Shown: in pieces, positions 19,524 through 28,696 of the stretch
How positions within the stretch are numbered: position 1 is the first letter of the stretch
Layout of the letters: the number at the start of each line of letters is the position of its first letter
Source of the DNA: Nonomuraea muscovyensis
GTDB taxonomy: Bacteria; Actinomycetota; Actinomycetes; Streptosporangiales; Streptosporangiaceae
Direction of reading: 5' to 3'
Length of the DNA stretch: 64,000 nucleotides
Assembly (NCBI RefSeq): GCF_014207745.1
Contig: NZ_JACHJB010000001.1
Span: 372,001 to 436,000, forward strand
Made by a program: the position numbers and the translations under genes
The notes under the pieces: generated by a model
What the model was told of the DNA's origin: nothing
Databases searched by the model: none
What the model saw: only the letters and a program-made list of their open reading frames with translations

Positions 19524-20714
19524 TCAGGACGTCGCGACGAGCGCCCACACCGTGAGCGGGAGGCCGACCAGGGCGAGCCCGGCACCCGTGAGCAGGAAAC
19601 GGCCCATGGGCACCTGGAGATCGTGCCGGCGGCACGACTCGAACCACAGCAGCGTCGCCAGCGACGCCCACGGCGTGACGACCGGGCCCACGTTCGTGCC
19701 GACGAGCAGGGCGAGGAGCTGGTCCTGCCGCTCGCCGGCGACCACCGCCTCGACCGCCGTGTACGCGGGCAGGTTGTTGATCGCGTTGGCCAGCCCGGCG
19801 CCCACGGCGGCCGTCCGGTACGGGTCGTGGCCGGGGCCGAGCAGCCCGGCCATCAGGTCGGCCAGGCCGTACCTGCTGAGCGTGGGCACCACGAGGAACA
19901 GCCCGGTCACGAAGATCAGCAGTTGCCAGGGCACCAGCCCCCAGCGGAGCCGGCGGCGGTCGCGCACGGCGAACGCCGCGACGACGATCAGCGCGGCGGC
20001 CGCGGCGGCGACCCCCACCTCCACCTCGGCCAGCAGCGCGCCGATGAACAGCAGGCAGGCCACGGACGCGGCGGCGAACAGCACCCGGTCGCCGACCGGC
20101 TCCAGCACCGGTGGCGTGTAGCGCAGGTCGCGCCGCTCGCCCCGACGCCAGTAGAACACCCACAGGAACGCCATCGTGACCAGGATCGACACGAGCTGCG
20201 GCGCCGCCATGCGGCCGGCGAACGCCTGGGCGTCCAGGCCGATCTTCTCCATGCCCAGCAGGTTGGTCAGGTTGGAGACGGGCAGCAGCAGGCTCGCCGT
20301 GTTGGCCAGCCAGATCGTGGTCATCGCCAGCGGCAGCGCGGCGATGCGGGCCTTGGGCGCGAGGGCCAGCATGACCGGGGTGAGCAACACCGCGGTCGTG
20401 TCGAGGTTCAGAAATATCGTGACCAGGGACGCGAAGGCCGTACACAACACGAAAAGCGCGGCATAGTTGCCGCGCCCGAGCACCGCCATCCTCGCCGCCA
20501 TGGCGTCGAAGACCTGCGCCTCCTTGGTCAGCTCCGCCAGCACGATGATGCCCACGAGGAACACCAGCAGCGGCGCTATGTCGCTCAGGCTCTCCTCGGC
20601 CTCCCGCACCGGCAGCAGCCCGGTCGCCACGAAGACCAGCCCGAGCACCAGCAGCCCGATCCTGATCCAGTCGAGCACGCCCAGTCGCCGCCACACGCGA
20701 CGATGATCGCACAT
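19524..20714 (-). CDS. ArsB/SLC13-type anion transporter
   Basis: 396 residues, about ten membrane segments. Motifs typical of ion-transporter (IT) superfamily proteins are visible: LNLDTTAVLLTPV, NTASLLLPVSNLTNLL, NAINNLPAY and LVGTNVGPVVTPWAS, i.e. paired N-L-T/N-N-L-P hairpin loops. It could export arsenite or move a dicarboxylate, sulfate or similar anion; no ars regulator or reductase is nearby. Divergent from the TIR-NACHT gene (39 bases between starts). Confidence 0.85.
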   Translation of the reverse strand: MCDHRRVWRRLGVLDWIRIGLLVLGLVFVATGLLPVREAEESLSDIAPLLVFLVGIIVLAELTKEAQVFDAMAARMAVLGRGNYAALFVLCTAFASLVTIFLNLDTTAVLLTPVMLALAPKARIAALPLAMTTIWLANTASLLLPVSNLTNLLGMEKIGLDAQAFAGRMAAPQLVSILVTMAFLWVFYWRRGERRDLRYTPPVLEPVGDRVLFAAASVACLLFIGALLAEVEVGVAAAAAALIVVAAFAVRDRRRLRWGLVPWQLLIFVTGLFLVVPTLSRYGLADLMAGLLGPGHDPYRTAAVGAGLANAINNLPAYTAVEAVVAGERQDQLLALLVGTNVGPVVTPWASLATLLWFESCRRHDLQVPMGRFLLTGAGLALVGLPLTVWALVATS

Positions 20715-20741
20715 CGCCCTCCAAACCCCGATGCCACGGGG

Positions 20742-20747
20742 GATACT
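20742..20747 (+). promoter_or_regulatory. Possible -10 element of the TIR-NACHT gene
   Basis: GATACT lies six bases before the ATG at 20754, the spacing expected for leaderless transcription, which is common in actinobacteria. No good ribosome site is seen. No convincing -35. Confidence 0.35.
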
Positions 20748-20753
20748 GAGCAG

Positions 20754-23700
20754 ATGGCACGTGACGGCAGGCCGACCGACATCTTCGTCAGCTACTCCCC
20801 GGCCGACACGGCGTGGGCGACGTGGATCGCCTGGGAGCTCGAGGCCGCGGGCTACAAGACCATGATCCAGGCGTGGGACTTCGTTCCCGGCACCAACTTC
20901 ATCGACTTCATGGACCGGGGCGTCAGCGAGGCGCAGATCGTCGTGGCGGTGCTCTCCCGCAACTACCTGACGTCCCGCTACGGCCGCCTGGAGTGGCAGG
21001 CCGCGCTACGGGCCGACCCCGACGACCCCGCCAACAAGCTGGTGACGATCCGGCTGGAGGACGTCCACCTCGAAGGGCTGCTGTCCACGATCACCTGGGT
21101 CGACCTGCTCGGCGTGGCCGACGCGGGCCAGGCCAGAAGCCTGCTGCTGGACCGGGTGAAGGAGGCGATGGCCGGGCGCGCCAAGCCCGTCGCCGCGCCG
21201 GCGTTCCCGGCCGGCGTCTCCCCCGGGCCCGTGGCGCCGCCGCCCGCACCCGATCTGGAGCCGCCCGTGGACCGGTCCCGCACCCGGCGCGCCCCGGTCA
21301 CCGCCCCGAGGTTCCCACCCGCGGCGACGGCCGAGCGGGGGCGCGAGTCGCTGACCGTGCTGCACATCGGCGGACCGCGGTTCGGCCGGGCGCTGCCCGA
21401 CCCCGGCGAGCCGTTCACGCCCGAGGACATGCAGGCGCGCATCTGGGCCGACCTGACCTCCATGTACGACCGGGGCATGCCCCGGCCCGACCTCATGCTG
21501 ATCGGCGGCGACCTGACCGAGTCGGGCAGCCTCGGGCAGTTCGGGCAGGCCACCCGGTTCCTCACCGGGCTGCGGCTGCTGCTCGGGCTGGAGCCGCACC
21601 GGCTGGTCGTCGTGCCCGGCCCGCGCGACGTCACCAAGGCCGCCGCCAGCGCCTACTTCCTGACCTGCGAGGCCGACGACGTCAGCCCGCAGGCGCCCTA
21701 CTGGCCGAAGTGGCGGCACTTCGCCGGCCTGTTCGGCGAGGTCTACCAGGGGCTCGACGACCGCGTGTTCGACGGCGGACAGCCGTGGACGCTGTTCGAG
21801 GTGCCCGACCTGAAGGTGGTGGTGGCCGGGCTCAACTCCACCATGGCCATGAGCCACCTGGAGCGCGACGCGTACGCGCAGCTCGGCGAGACGCAGGCCG
21901 CGTGGTTCGCCGAGCGGCTGCGCCCGTACGAGGAGCGGGCCTGGCTGCGGCTCGGCGCGATGGGCCATCCACCGGCGGCGCTGCGCGACGCGGCCGCCTA
22001 CCAGCGGCTGCTGGCCCACCGCGTCAACCTGCTCTTCCACGGCAACGCCGAAACGGCCGGCGGGGCAGGCGACCGCCCGGCCGCCGGGGCCGCCGGGGCC
22101 GCCGGCGGGATCGTGGCCGCGCCCCGCGCGGGCCGCCACCAGGTCGTCGAGATCACCTCCGGCGGCGTACGGACGTGGCTGCCCGACGAGCAGCCCCGGC
22201 GCGTCTCGCACGCCTGGCGGGCCGCGCGCTCCACGTTCACCGGCGAGACGCGCCCGGCCCCACCGCCCCGGCCCGACGCGACCGGACGCGAGCCGAGCCC
22301 CGTGGAGCTGCTGCTCGACCGCATCGTGGAGGTGTGCGAGGCCCGGCACGAGCGGGCCCGGATCCGCCGGTTCCCCGCCCACCTGGTGGTGACCCATCCC
22401 GACGACGGGTTCGTCCGCCAGACGATGATCGGCGCCCACGTGGGCGAGGTGACCGCCGCCGACGCCGACGGCTTCGTCCGGCAGGCCCACGCGTCCGGCC
22501 TCGCGGCGGAGCTGGTCTACCAGGGGCCGCCCCCGGCCCGCCCGCTGCGCGACGACCTCATGCGCAGGGGCGTGCGGCTGCGCAGCTTCACGGAGTTCCA
22601 GGGGCTGCTCGACCTGTCCGGCTACGTGGCCGAGCAGACCGCCAGGCTCACCGCCGACCGCCGCTACCCGCCCAGCCTGTACGTGCCGCAGCGCTACCGC
22701 GAGCTCGACCGGCCCGGCAGCCACATCAGGGAGGGCCTGACCGACGAGCTGGTGCGGCTGCTGTCGGCCGACCACGGCAGGTTCCTGCTGCTGCTCGGCG
22801 ACTTCGGCCACGGCAAGACGTTCGCCCTGCGCGAGCTGGCCCGGCGCATCCCGGCCGAGCTGCCCCACCTGACGCCGATCCTCATCGAGCTGCGCGCGCT
22901 GGACAAGGCGCACTCGGTGGACGCGCTGGTGGCGGCCCACCTGGCCGGACACGGCGAGGAGTTCATCGACCTCAAGGCGTTCCGCTACCTGCTGCGCCAG
23001 GGTCGCATCGTGTTGCTGTTCGACGGGTTCGACGAGCTGGTCACCCGGCTGACCTACGACCGGGCGGCCGACCACCTGACGACGTTACTCGCCGCCGCCG
23101 AGGACAAGGCGAAGATCGTGGTGGCCAGCCGCACCCAGCACTTCAAGTCGCACAGCCAGGTGCTGACCTCGCTCGGCGAGATGGTGGGGGTGCTGCCGCA
23201 GCGGCGGGTCCTCGCCGTCGAGAACTTCTCCCGCTCCCAGATCGGCTCCTACCTCGCCAACCGGTTCGACGACCACGGCGAGGCGGACGCGCGCATGACG
23301 CTCCTGGAGAGCCTGGAGGGCCTGTTCGATCTGGCGCAGAACCCGCGCATGCTGAGCTTCATCGCCGACCTCGACCCCGAGCGGCTGCGCACCGCCGTCC
23401 GGGCCCGCCACACGATCAGCCCGGCCCTGCTGTACGAGGAGATCCTCGGCACCTGGCTCGCCTACGAGGAGCAGCGGGCCACCATACCCGGCTCGGCCAC
23501 GCCGCTGACCGCCGCCGAGTTGTGGGAGGCGGTGACGGCGCTGGCGCTGCGGCTGTGGGATGCGGGCGAGGCGCTGCTCGGCGTGGAGGAGCTGACCGAG
23601 TTCGCCGAGACGCTCACCGGGCTGGCCGGCGGCCAGCTCTCCCCCGCGCACACCGCGTACACGATGGGGTCCGGCAGCCTGCTGGTGCGCACCGACGAGG

Positions 23701-26381
23701 GGATGTTCGGCTTCATCCACTCCTCGGTGGGCGAGTGGCTGATCGCCCGGCACATCGCGGCCACCCTGGACAACCCCGTCATGCTCGCACGACGCCCGCT
23801 GTCGGGGCTGACCGTCGAGTTCCTGTGCGACCTGGCCGACGTGCGCGCGCTGCGGGAGTGGGTGGCCGACCCGCCCGCCGACGACCTGGCACGCGCCAAC
23901 GCCGTCAAGATCGCCGCCAGGCTGCGCACTCCCGCGCGGGCCGACCTGCGCGGCGCCGACCTGAAGGGCGAGGACCTGTCGGCGCGCGACCTGCAGGAGG
24001 TCGATTTGACCGGCGCCGACCTGACCGACACCACGCTCGCCGGCACCAACCTGTCCCGGGCGATCCTGCGCGGCGCCAAGCTGGCCGGGGCGCGCCTCGA
24101 CGGGGCCCGGCTGACCGGCGCCGACCTGAGCGGCGCCGACCTGTCGGGAGCGCGGCTGGCCGAGACCGACCTCAGCGACGTGTCCGTCGAGGGCGCCCGC
24201 TGGCACCGGGCCACGCTGATCAACGTGGCGGGCACCCTGCCCCACCTGCCGGGCGCGGCCGTGGTGCCCGGACGGCCGGTCGAGGTGCAACTCGCGCCCG
24301 CGGCCATCGGCGTCCCGTACGGCTACCACGACCAGACCAGCCGCCTGCCCGAGCCGCTCGCCTACAGCCCCGACGGGGCCGTCATCGCGATCGGCAGCGA
24401 GGACGGCGGCGTGCTGCTGTGCGTCGGCGGCTCGCCCGCGCGCACCCTGCAGGGCCACCGGGGCCGCGTCTACGCCGTCACCTTCGCCGGCGACCTGCTC
24501 GCCACCGGCGCGAGCGACGGCAGCGTCCTGCTGTGGAACGCCTCCACCGGCGAGCGGCTACGCGAGCTGACCGGGCATCCCGACGGCGTCTGGCCGCTGC
24601 GGCTCAGCTCCGGCGGCGACCTGGTGGCCGCCGGCGGCGGCGACGGCGTGGTCCGCCTGTGGGAGACCTCCACCGGGCGGCCGGTCCACCGGCTCGCCGG
24701 GCACCAGGCGCCGGTCTACACCGCCTCCTTCGGCCACGCGGCGCTGGTGACCGGCGACTCGGCGGGCGTGGTGCGGGTGTGGGACCTCGCCTCCGGCGAG
24801 GTGGCGGCGACCCTCGGCGGGCACCGCGGCTCCGTCTTCCGCGCCGTGCACAGCCCCGACGGGTCGCTGCTGGCCACCGGCGACGAGTCGGGCACCGTAC
24901 GGGTGTGGGAGACCGCGTCGTGGACGCTGCGGCACGCACTGGCCGGCCACGCGGGCAGCGTCTACTGCGTGACCTTCTCCCCCGACGGCACGCTGCTGGC
25001 CACCGGCGACACGGCCGGCTCCGTGCGGCTGTGGGACCCGGTGGCGGGCGAGCCGCGCGGCGTGCACACCACCCACGCGGCGGCCGTCTACCAGGTGACG
25101 TTCAGCCCCGACGGGCGCACCCTGGCCAGCGGCGACTCCGGCGGGATCGTCCGCCTGCAGGAGCCCGGCAGCGCCACCCGCGTCGAGCTGACCGGGCACC
25201 GCAGCTCGGTCTGGCCGTTCGCGTTCCGGCCCGACAGCGGGCAACTCGCCACCAGCAGCAACGACGGCACGATCCGGTTGTGGGACCCGACCTCCGGCGC
25301 GTGCCAGCGGGTGCTGCGCGGCCACGGCCGGCGCATCTCGTCCGTGCGGTTCAGCGCCGACGGCTCGATGCTGGCCACCAGCGGCAACGACGGGGTCGTC
25401 CGGGTGTGGGAGCCGCGCGCCGCGCGGCGGCTGCGCGAGTTCACCGGCACCTCCGACCGGCTGCTGTCCGCCCTGTTCTCCCCGGCCGGACCGGTGCTCG
25501 CCGCCTCCAGCAACGACGGCGGCGTGCACTTCTGGAACGCCACCACCGGCGACTACGAGCGCGAGCTGAACGTCGAGACCGACCACGTGTGGGCCGAGGC
25601 GTTCAGCCCCGACGGTTCGCTGCTGGCCACCGCCAACGACGACGACAGCGTCCGGATCTGGTACCGGGCGACCGGCCGGCTGGTGAGCAACCTGGCCGAC
25701 CACCGCGGCCGGGTCCGCTCGATCGCGTTCAGCCCCGACGGCCGCTACGTGGCGACCGGCTGCGACGACCGGCTGGCGCGCATCTGGCACGTCGAGTCCG
25801 GCGGCCGGATCGCCACCCTGGAAGGGCACACCGACCGGATCTACTCGGTGGTGTTCTCGCCGTCGGGCCGCCACCTGGCCAGCGCCGCCAACGACGGGCT
25901 GGCCAAGGTGTGGGAGCTGCGGCCCGGCCAGCCGTGGCAGCCGGTGCTGCGGCACACGCTCGACCGGCACACCGGGCGCCTGTGGTCGGTGGCGTTCGAC
26001 TCCACCGGCACCCGGCTGGCCACCGGGGGCGACGACCTGACCGTGCGGGTGTGGGACGCCGCCACGGGCGCGGAGCTGCACACCTTGACCGGCCACTCCC
26101 GGCGGGTGTGGTCGGTGGCCTACAGCCCCGCCTCAGACCTGCTCGCGAGCGCGGGCGACGACGGCGTGGTCATCCTCTGGGAGAACGGCCAGCGCCGGGC
26201 CACGTTGCTGGGGCTGCCCGAGGGGTGGGCGGCGCTCGCCCCCGACGGCAGGTACAAGGTGCAGGGCGAGGTCGCCGGACAGTTCTGGCACGTCATCGGG
26301 ATGTCCAGGTTCGAGCTGGGCGAGCTCGACCCCTACCTGCCCGGCGTCCGCCAGGTGCCCTTGGACGCGCCCTTCTTCTGA
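20754..26381 (+). CDS. TIR / pseudo-phosphoesterase / NACHT / pentapeptide / WD40 protein
   Basis: 1875 residues; ATG 20754 opens directly on the TIR domain. Order: TIR (about 8-130, DIFVSYSPADTAW, candidate catalytic E80 in RLEWQAAL); Pro-rich linker; calcineurin-like phosphoesterase fold (about 200-475) whose metal motifs are eroded (HIGGPRFG, GPRD, HGNAE); linker domain; NACHT NTPase with Walker A GDFGHGKT (682-689) and Walker B LLFDGFDEL (754-762); pentapeptide repeats (about 1062-1155); then 14-15 WD40 units (about 1196-1815), enough for two propellers, and a conserved tail. This is a sensor-switch-effector layout like STAND-type immune proteins: WD40 would sense, NACHT oligomerise, TIR act on NAD. 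Function is inference. The 3' end overlaps the convergent pentapeptide gene by 49 bases. Confidence 0.9.
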   Translation: MARDGRPTDIFVSYSPADTAWATWIAWELEAAGYKTMIQAWDFVPGTNFIDFMDRGVSEAQIVVAVLSRNYLTSRYGRLEWQAALRADPDDPANKLVTIRLEDVHLEGLLSTITWVDLLGVADAGQARSLLLDRVKEAMAGRAKPVAAPAFPAGVSPGPVAPPPAPDLEPPVDRSRTRRAPVTAPRFPPAATAERGRESLTVLHIGGPRFGRALPDPGEPFTPEDMQARIWADLTSMYDRGMPRPDLMLIGGDLTESGSLGQFGQATRFLTGLRLLLGLEPHRLVVVPGPRDVTKAAASAYFLTCEADDVSPQAPYWPKWRHFAGLFGEVYQGLDDRVFDGGQPWTLFEVPDLKVVVAGLNSTMAMSHLERDAYAQLGETQAAWFAERLRPYEERAWLRLGAMGHPPAALRDAAAYQRLLAHRVNLLFHGNAETAGGAGDRPAAGAAGAAGGIVAAPRAGRHQVVEITSGGVRTWLPDEQPRRVSHAWRAARSTFTGETRPAPPPRPDATGREPSPVELLLDRIVEVCEARHERARIRRFPAHLVVTHPDDGFVRQTMIGAHVGEVTAADADGFVRQAHASGLAAELVYQGPPPARPLRDDLMRRGVRLRSFTEFQGLLDLSGYVAEQTARLTADRRYPPSLYVPQRYRELDRPGSHIREGLTDELVRLLSADHGRFLLLLGDFGHGKTFALRELARRIPAELPHLTPILIELRALDKAHSVDALVAAHLAGHGEEFIDLKAFRYLLRQGRIVLLFDGFDELVTRLTYDRAADHLTTLLAAAEDKAKIVVASRTQHFKSHSQVLTSLGEMVGVLPQRRVLAVENFSRSQIGSYLANRFDDHGEADARMTLLESLEGLFDLAQNPRMLSFIADLDPERLRTAVRARHTISPALLYEEILGTWLAYEEQRATIPGSATPLTAAELWEAVTALALRLWDAGEALLGVEELTEFAETLTGLAGGQLSPAHTAYTMGSGSLLVRTDEGMFGFIHSSVGEWLIARHIAATLDNPVMLARRPLSGLTVEFLCDLADVRALREWVADPPADDLARANAVKIAARLRTPARADLRGADLKGEDLSARDLQEVDLTGADLTDTTLAGTNLSRAILRGAKLAGARLDGARLTGADLSGADLSGARLAETDLSDVSVEGARWHRATLINVAGTLPHLPGAAVVPGRPVEVQLAPAAIGVPYGYHDQTSRLPEPLAYSPDGAVIAIGSEDGGVLLCVGGSPARTLQGHRGRVYAVTFAGDLLATGASDGSVLLWNASTGERLRELTGHPDGVWPLRLSSGGDLVAAGGGDGVVRLWETSTGRPVHRLAGHQAPVYTASFGHAALVTGDSAGVVRVWDLASGEVAATLGGHRGSVFRAVHSPDGSLLATGDESGTVRVWETASWTLRHALAGHAGSVYCVTFSPDGTLLATGDTAGSVRLWDPVAGEPRGVHTTHAAAVYQVTFSPDGRTLASGDSGGIVRLQEPGSATRVELTGHRSSVWPFAFRPDSGQLATSSNDGTIRLWDPTSGACQRVLRGHGRRISSVRFSADGSMLATSGNDGVVRVWEPRAARRLREFTGTSDRLLSALFSPAGPVLAASSNDGGVHFWNATTGDYERELNVETDHVWAEAFSPDGSLLATANDDDSVRIWYRATGRLVSNLADHRGRVRSIAFSPDGRYVATGCDDRLARIWHVESGGRIATLEGHTDRIYSVVFSPSGRHLASAANDGLAKVWELRPGQPWQPVLRHTLDRHTGRLWSVAFDSTGTRLATGGDDLTVRVWDAATGAELHTLTGHSRRVWSVAYSPASDLLASAGDDGVVILWENGQRRATLLGLPEGWAALAPDGRYKVQGEVAGQFWHVIGMSRFELGELDPYLPGVRQVPLDAPFF

Positions 26382-27277
26382 CGGCCGCCCTTGGCCGCCG
26401 GCTTGCGCGGCCCCGCCTTGCCGGAGGTCCGCTCCCCCGGTGCCGCCGCCCGTGCGGCGGGCCAGTGGCCGGGGCGGGTGAGCGAGGGCGGCAGCCTGGT
26501 GGCGCCATCGCCCTTGGCGGAGTCGACCTGCGGCTGGGTGAGGAAGACGCTGCCGGTCAGGTCGGCGCCGGCCAGATCGGCGCCGCGCAGGTCCGCCCCG
26601 ATGAGGTCGGCGTCCCTCAGATCCGCGCCCGCCAGGTCGGCGCCGATGAGGTAGGCGCCCCGCAGGTCGGCGCCCCGCAGGTCGGCCTTCCTGAGGCGGG
26701 CGCCGATGAGGTCGGCGCCCCGGCGGCTCCTCGCCCGGTGCGGGGCCCGTACCAGCTCGCTGGCGCGCAGCAGCAGCGGGTTGACGGCCTGCCGCCGGGC
26801 GGCCACGTCGAGCTCGGCGAGGGCGGCCGGGTCGCGGCGGGTGAGGGCCTCGGTCTCGTCGAGCGCCCGGCGCGCCTCGTCGTGGACCGGGCGGGCCTCG
26901 GTGCGGGCGAGGATCTCCGTGAGGTAGAACAGCAGCTCGTGAAGCTGCCGCATGACCGGGAACACCGCGAACATGACGCTCGCCGTCTCCCGGTCCTGCC
27001 GCCAGTCACGGCCGCCGAACGTCACCTGCGACACCTTCTGGCCGGCGCCGAAGCAGTCATAGACGGTGCAGCCGGGGAAGCCCTCCTGGCGCAGGCGGTC
27101 GTGGATGCCGCACCGGAAGTCGGCCCGCAGGTTGTGGCACGGGCTGCCGGCGGCCTTGTCGACGGCGAAGTCGGCGGAGGCCGAGAAGGGCAGCGCCACG
27201 CAGCACAGGCCGAAGCAGCTCGCGCAGTCGCCCCGCAGGTCGTGCCGCTGCTCGGCGGCCGGCCGCCCATCGCTCAT
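26333..27277 (-). CDS. Cys-rich pentapeptide-repeat protein
   Basis: 314 residues, ATG start. The N-terminal third is a cysteine-rich domain (CASCFGLCC, then single Cys residues up to CTVYDCFG), likely a metal site; a helical segment follows; then about 13 pentapeptide repeats (ADLRGADL type, about residues 190-260), which fold as a right-handed quadrilateral helix; the tail is Lys/Arg/Ala rich. Some pentapeptide proteins mimic DNA to shield gyrase, but this domain mix is uncharacterised as far as I know. Its last 49 bases overlap the WD40 gene on the other strand. Confidence 0.85.
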   Translation of the reverse strand: MSDGRPAAEQRHDLRGDCASCFGLCCVALPFSASADFAVDKAAGSPCHNLRADFRCGIHDRLRQEGFPGCTVYDCFGAGQKVSQVTFGGRDWRQDRETASVMFAVFPVMRQLHELLFYLTEILARTEARPVHDEARRALDETEALTRRDPAALAELDVAARRQAVNPLLLRASELVRAPHRARSRRGADLIGARLRKADLRGADLRGAYLIGADLAGADLRDADLIGADLRGADLAGADLTGSVFLTQPQVDSAKGDGATRLPPSLTRPGHWPAARAAAPGERTSGKAGPRKPAAKGGRQKKGASKGTWRTPGR

Positions 27278-27374
27278 GCGTCAAACCGCCACATCGCTCG
27301 CCCCCAGCAGAACCGCCGCTCATCCTACCGCCGGGGCCGGCGCGCCAAACGTCACGCATCCCGGCACGCATCAC

Positions 27375-27461
27375 GCCGCGGATCCCGGCAGAGGTCCGGA
27401 CGTGGATCTCCGGGCGCAGACGCCGGCAGAGGTCCCGCCGCGGATCCCGGCAGAGGTCCGG
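27375..27461. repeat. Direct repeats beyond the coaE stop
   Basis: A 25-base unit containing CGGATCCCGGCAGAGGTCCG occurs identically at 27375-27399 and 27437-27461; a partial copy (GCCGGCAGAGGTCC) lies between them. The spacer 27278-27467 otherwise holds no gene. Confidence 0.85.
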
Positions 27462-27467
27462 GCGCGG

Positions 27468-28070
27468 TCAGCCGCGGGCGGCGCGGGCGCGCAGGTCGTC
27501 CCACACGTCGCCGACCCGCGCCTCCAGCTCGTCCAGCGAGCCCTCGTTGGGGATCACGACGTGGGCGACCCTGAGGCGTTCGTCCCGGCCGGCCTGGGCG
27601 GCGATGCGGGCCCGCGCGTCGGGCTCGGACATGCCGCGGTGCTCGGCCAGGCGCGCGATCCGGACCTCGTCCGAGGCGTCGACGACGATGACGACGTCGT
27701 ACATGGGCGCGAGGTTGTTCTCCACCAGCAGCGGCACGTCGTAGACGACGATCGCGTCGTCGGGCGCCCGCTTCTGCAGCTCGGCCACCCGCTCGCCGAC
27801 GAGCGGATGGACGATCGAGTTGAGGACGGCGAGCCGGTCGGGGTCGGCGAACACGATGGCGCCGAGCCGCTCCCGGTCGAGGGACCCGTCGGGGCGCAGC
27901 ACGTCGTCGCCGAACGCCGCCACCACCCGGGCGAGCCCCACCGTGCCCGGCTCGACCACCTCGCGGGCGATCCGGTCGGCGTCGATCACCACGGCGCCGC
28001 GGGCGGCGAGCCTGCGCGACACCTCGCTCTTGCCCGAGCCGATGCCGCCGGTGAGTCCGATCTTCAGCAC
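27468..28070 (-). CDS. coaE: Dephospho-CoA kinase
   Basis: 200 residues, GTG start. P-loop GGIGSGKS at 8-15, [10 protein letters not shown] for the CoA-binding region, and YDVPLLVE typical of the family. It phosphorylates dephospho-CoA at the 3' ribose hydroxyl, the last step of CoA synthesis. Nine bases separate it from the GNAT gene upstream, so co-transcription is likely. Length is that of single-domain CoaE, without the C-terminal GrpB/UPF0157 extension found in mycobacteria. Confidence 0.96.
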   Translation of the reverse strand: MLKIGLTGGIGSGKSEVSRRLAARGAVVIDADRIAREVVEPGTVGLARVVAAFGDDVLRPDGSLDRERLGAIVFADPDRLAVLNSIVHPLVGERVAELQKRAPDDAIVVYDVPLLVENNLAPMYDVVIVVDASDEVRIARLAEHRGMSEPDARARIAAQAGRDERLRVAHVVIPNEGSLDELEARVGDVWDDLRARAARG

Positions 28071-28079
28071 CCGGCAAGC

Positions 28080-28556
28080 CTATCCAGTGGCGGGCGCACC
28101 CGGGCGGCGCAGGTGGACCAGCGTCAGGTGGTCGTCCATCCGTTCGCGGCCGGTCTCCCGGTAGCCCAGGCGCCGGTAGAGCCGCAGGTTGCCCTCCGAC
28201 AGGTGGCCGGTGAACAGGTCGAACGCCGTCGCCTGCGGCACCTGCTCGTGCAGCGCGGTGAGCAGCGCCGAGCCGAGGCCGCGCCCCTGCCGGTCGGGGG
28301 CGACCACGAGCCGCCCCACCAGGCAGGTCGTGCCGGACAACCGGCCGCGCACGGAGCCGACGATCCGCCCGGCGTCGGTCGCCTTGAGCACGACGGCGCC
28401 GCCGATCGTGGCGCGGACCTGCTCCATCGACTCCACCAGGGGCGGCAGGAACGGGTCGCCGTAGAGCTGGGCCTCGGTGACGTACGCGGCGCGCTGCACG
28501 GTGAGAATCTCACCCGCGTCCGCCGGCACGGCCCGCTCGATCTCCACGGCCAGCAC
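28080..28556 (-). CDS. GNAT family N-acetyltransferase
   Basis: 158 residues, GTG start with GAAGTAGG immediately before it (a second GTG three codons in is possible). The acetyl-CoA-binding motif is LVVAPDRQGRGLGSALL, followed by NLRLYRRLGYRETG, the usual motif B. Substrate not deducible. Located between the epoxide hydrolase and coaE on the same strand; the coaE neighbour may be incidental. Confidence 0.88.
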   Translation of the reverse strand: MLAVEIERAVPADAGEILTVQRAAYVTEAQLYGDPFLPPLVESMEQVRATIGGAVVLKATDAGRIVGSVRGRLSGTTCLVGRLVVAPDRQGRGLGSALLTALHEQVPQATAFDLFTGHLSEGNLRLYRRLGYRETGRERMDDHLTLVHLRRPGAPATG

Positions 28557-28696
28557 CCTACTTCAGGCAGGGGGCGTGCCGTCCAGCCCTTGGCGGACCC
28601 GCCACTGGCGGACGCGGTGCCGCCGCGGACCGGGGACGGGGCCCGGGCGGCGGCGGGGATCGGCCCCCGCCCCCCACCCGATCCAGCGACCCGGTC

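Noticed and set aside
20813..27574. 2253-codon second frame over the TIR-NACHT gene
   Set aside because: Arg/Pro/Ala-rich shadow frame of the real gene; third-position GC supports only the frame from 20754.
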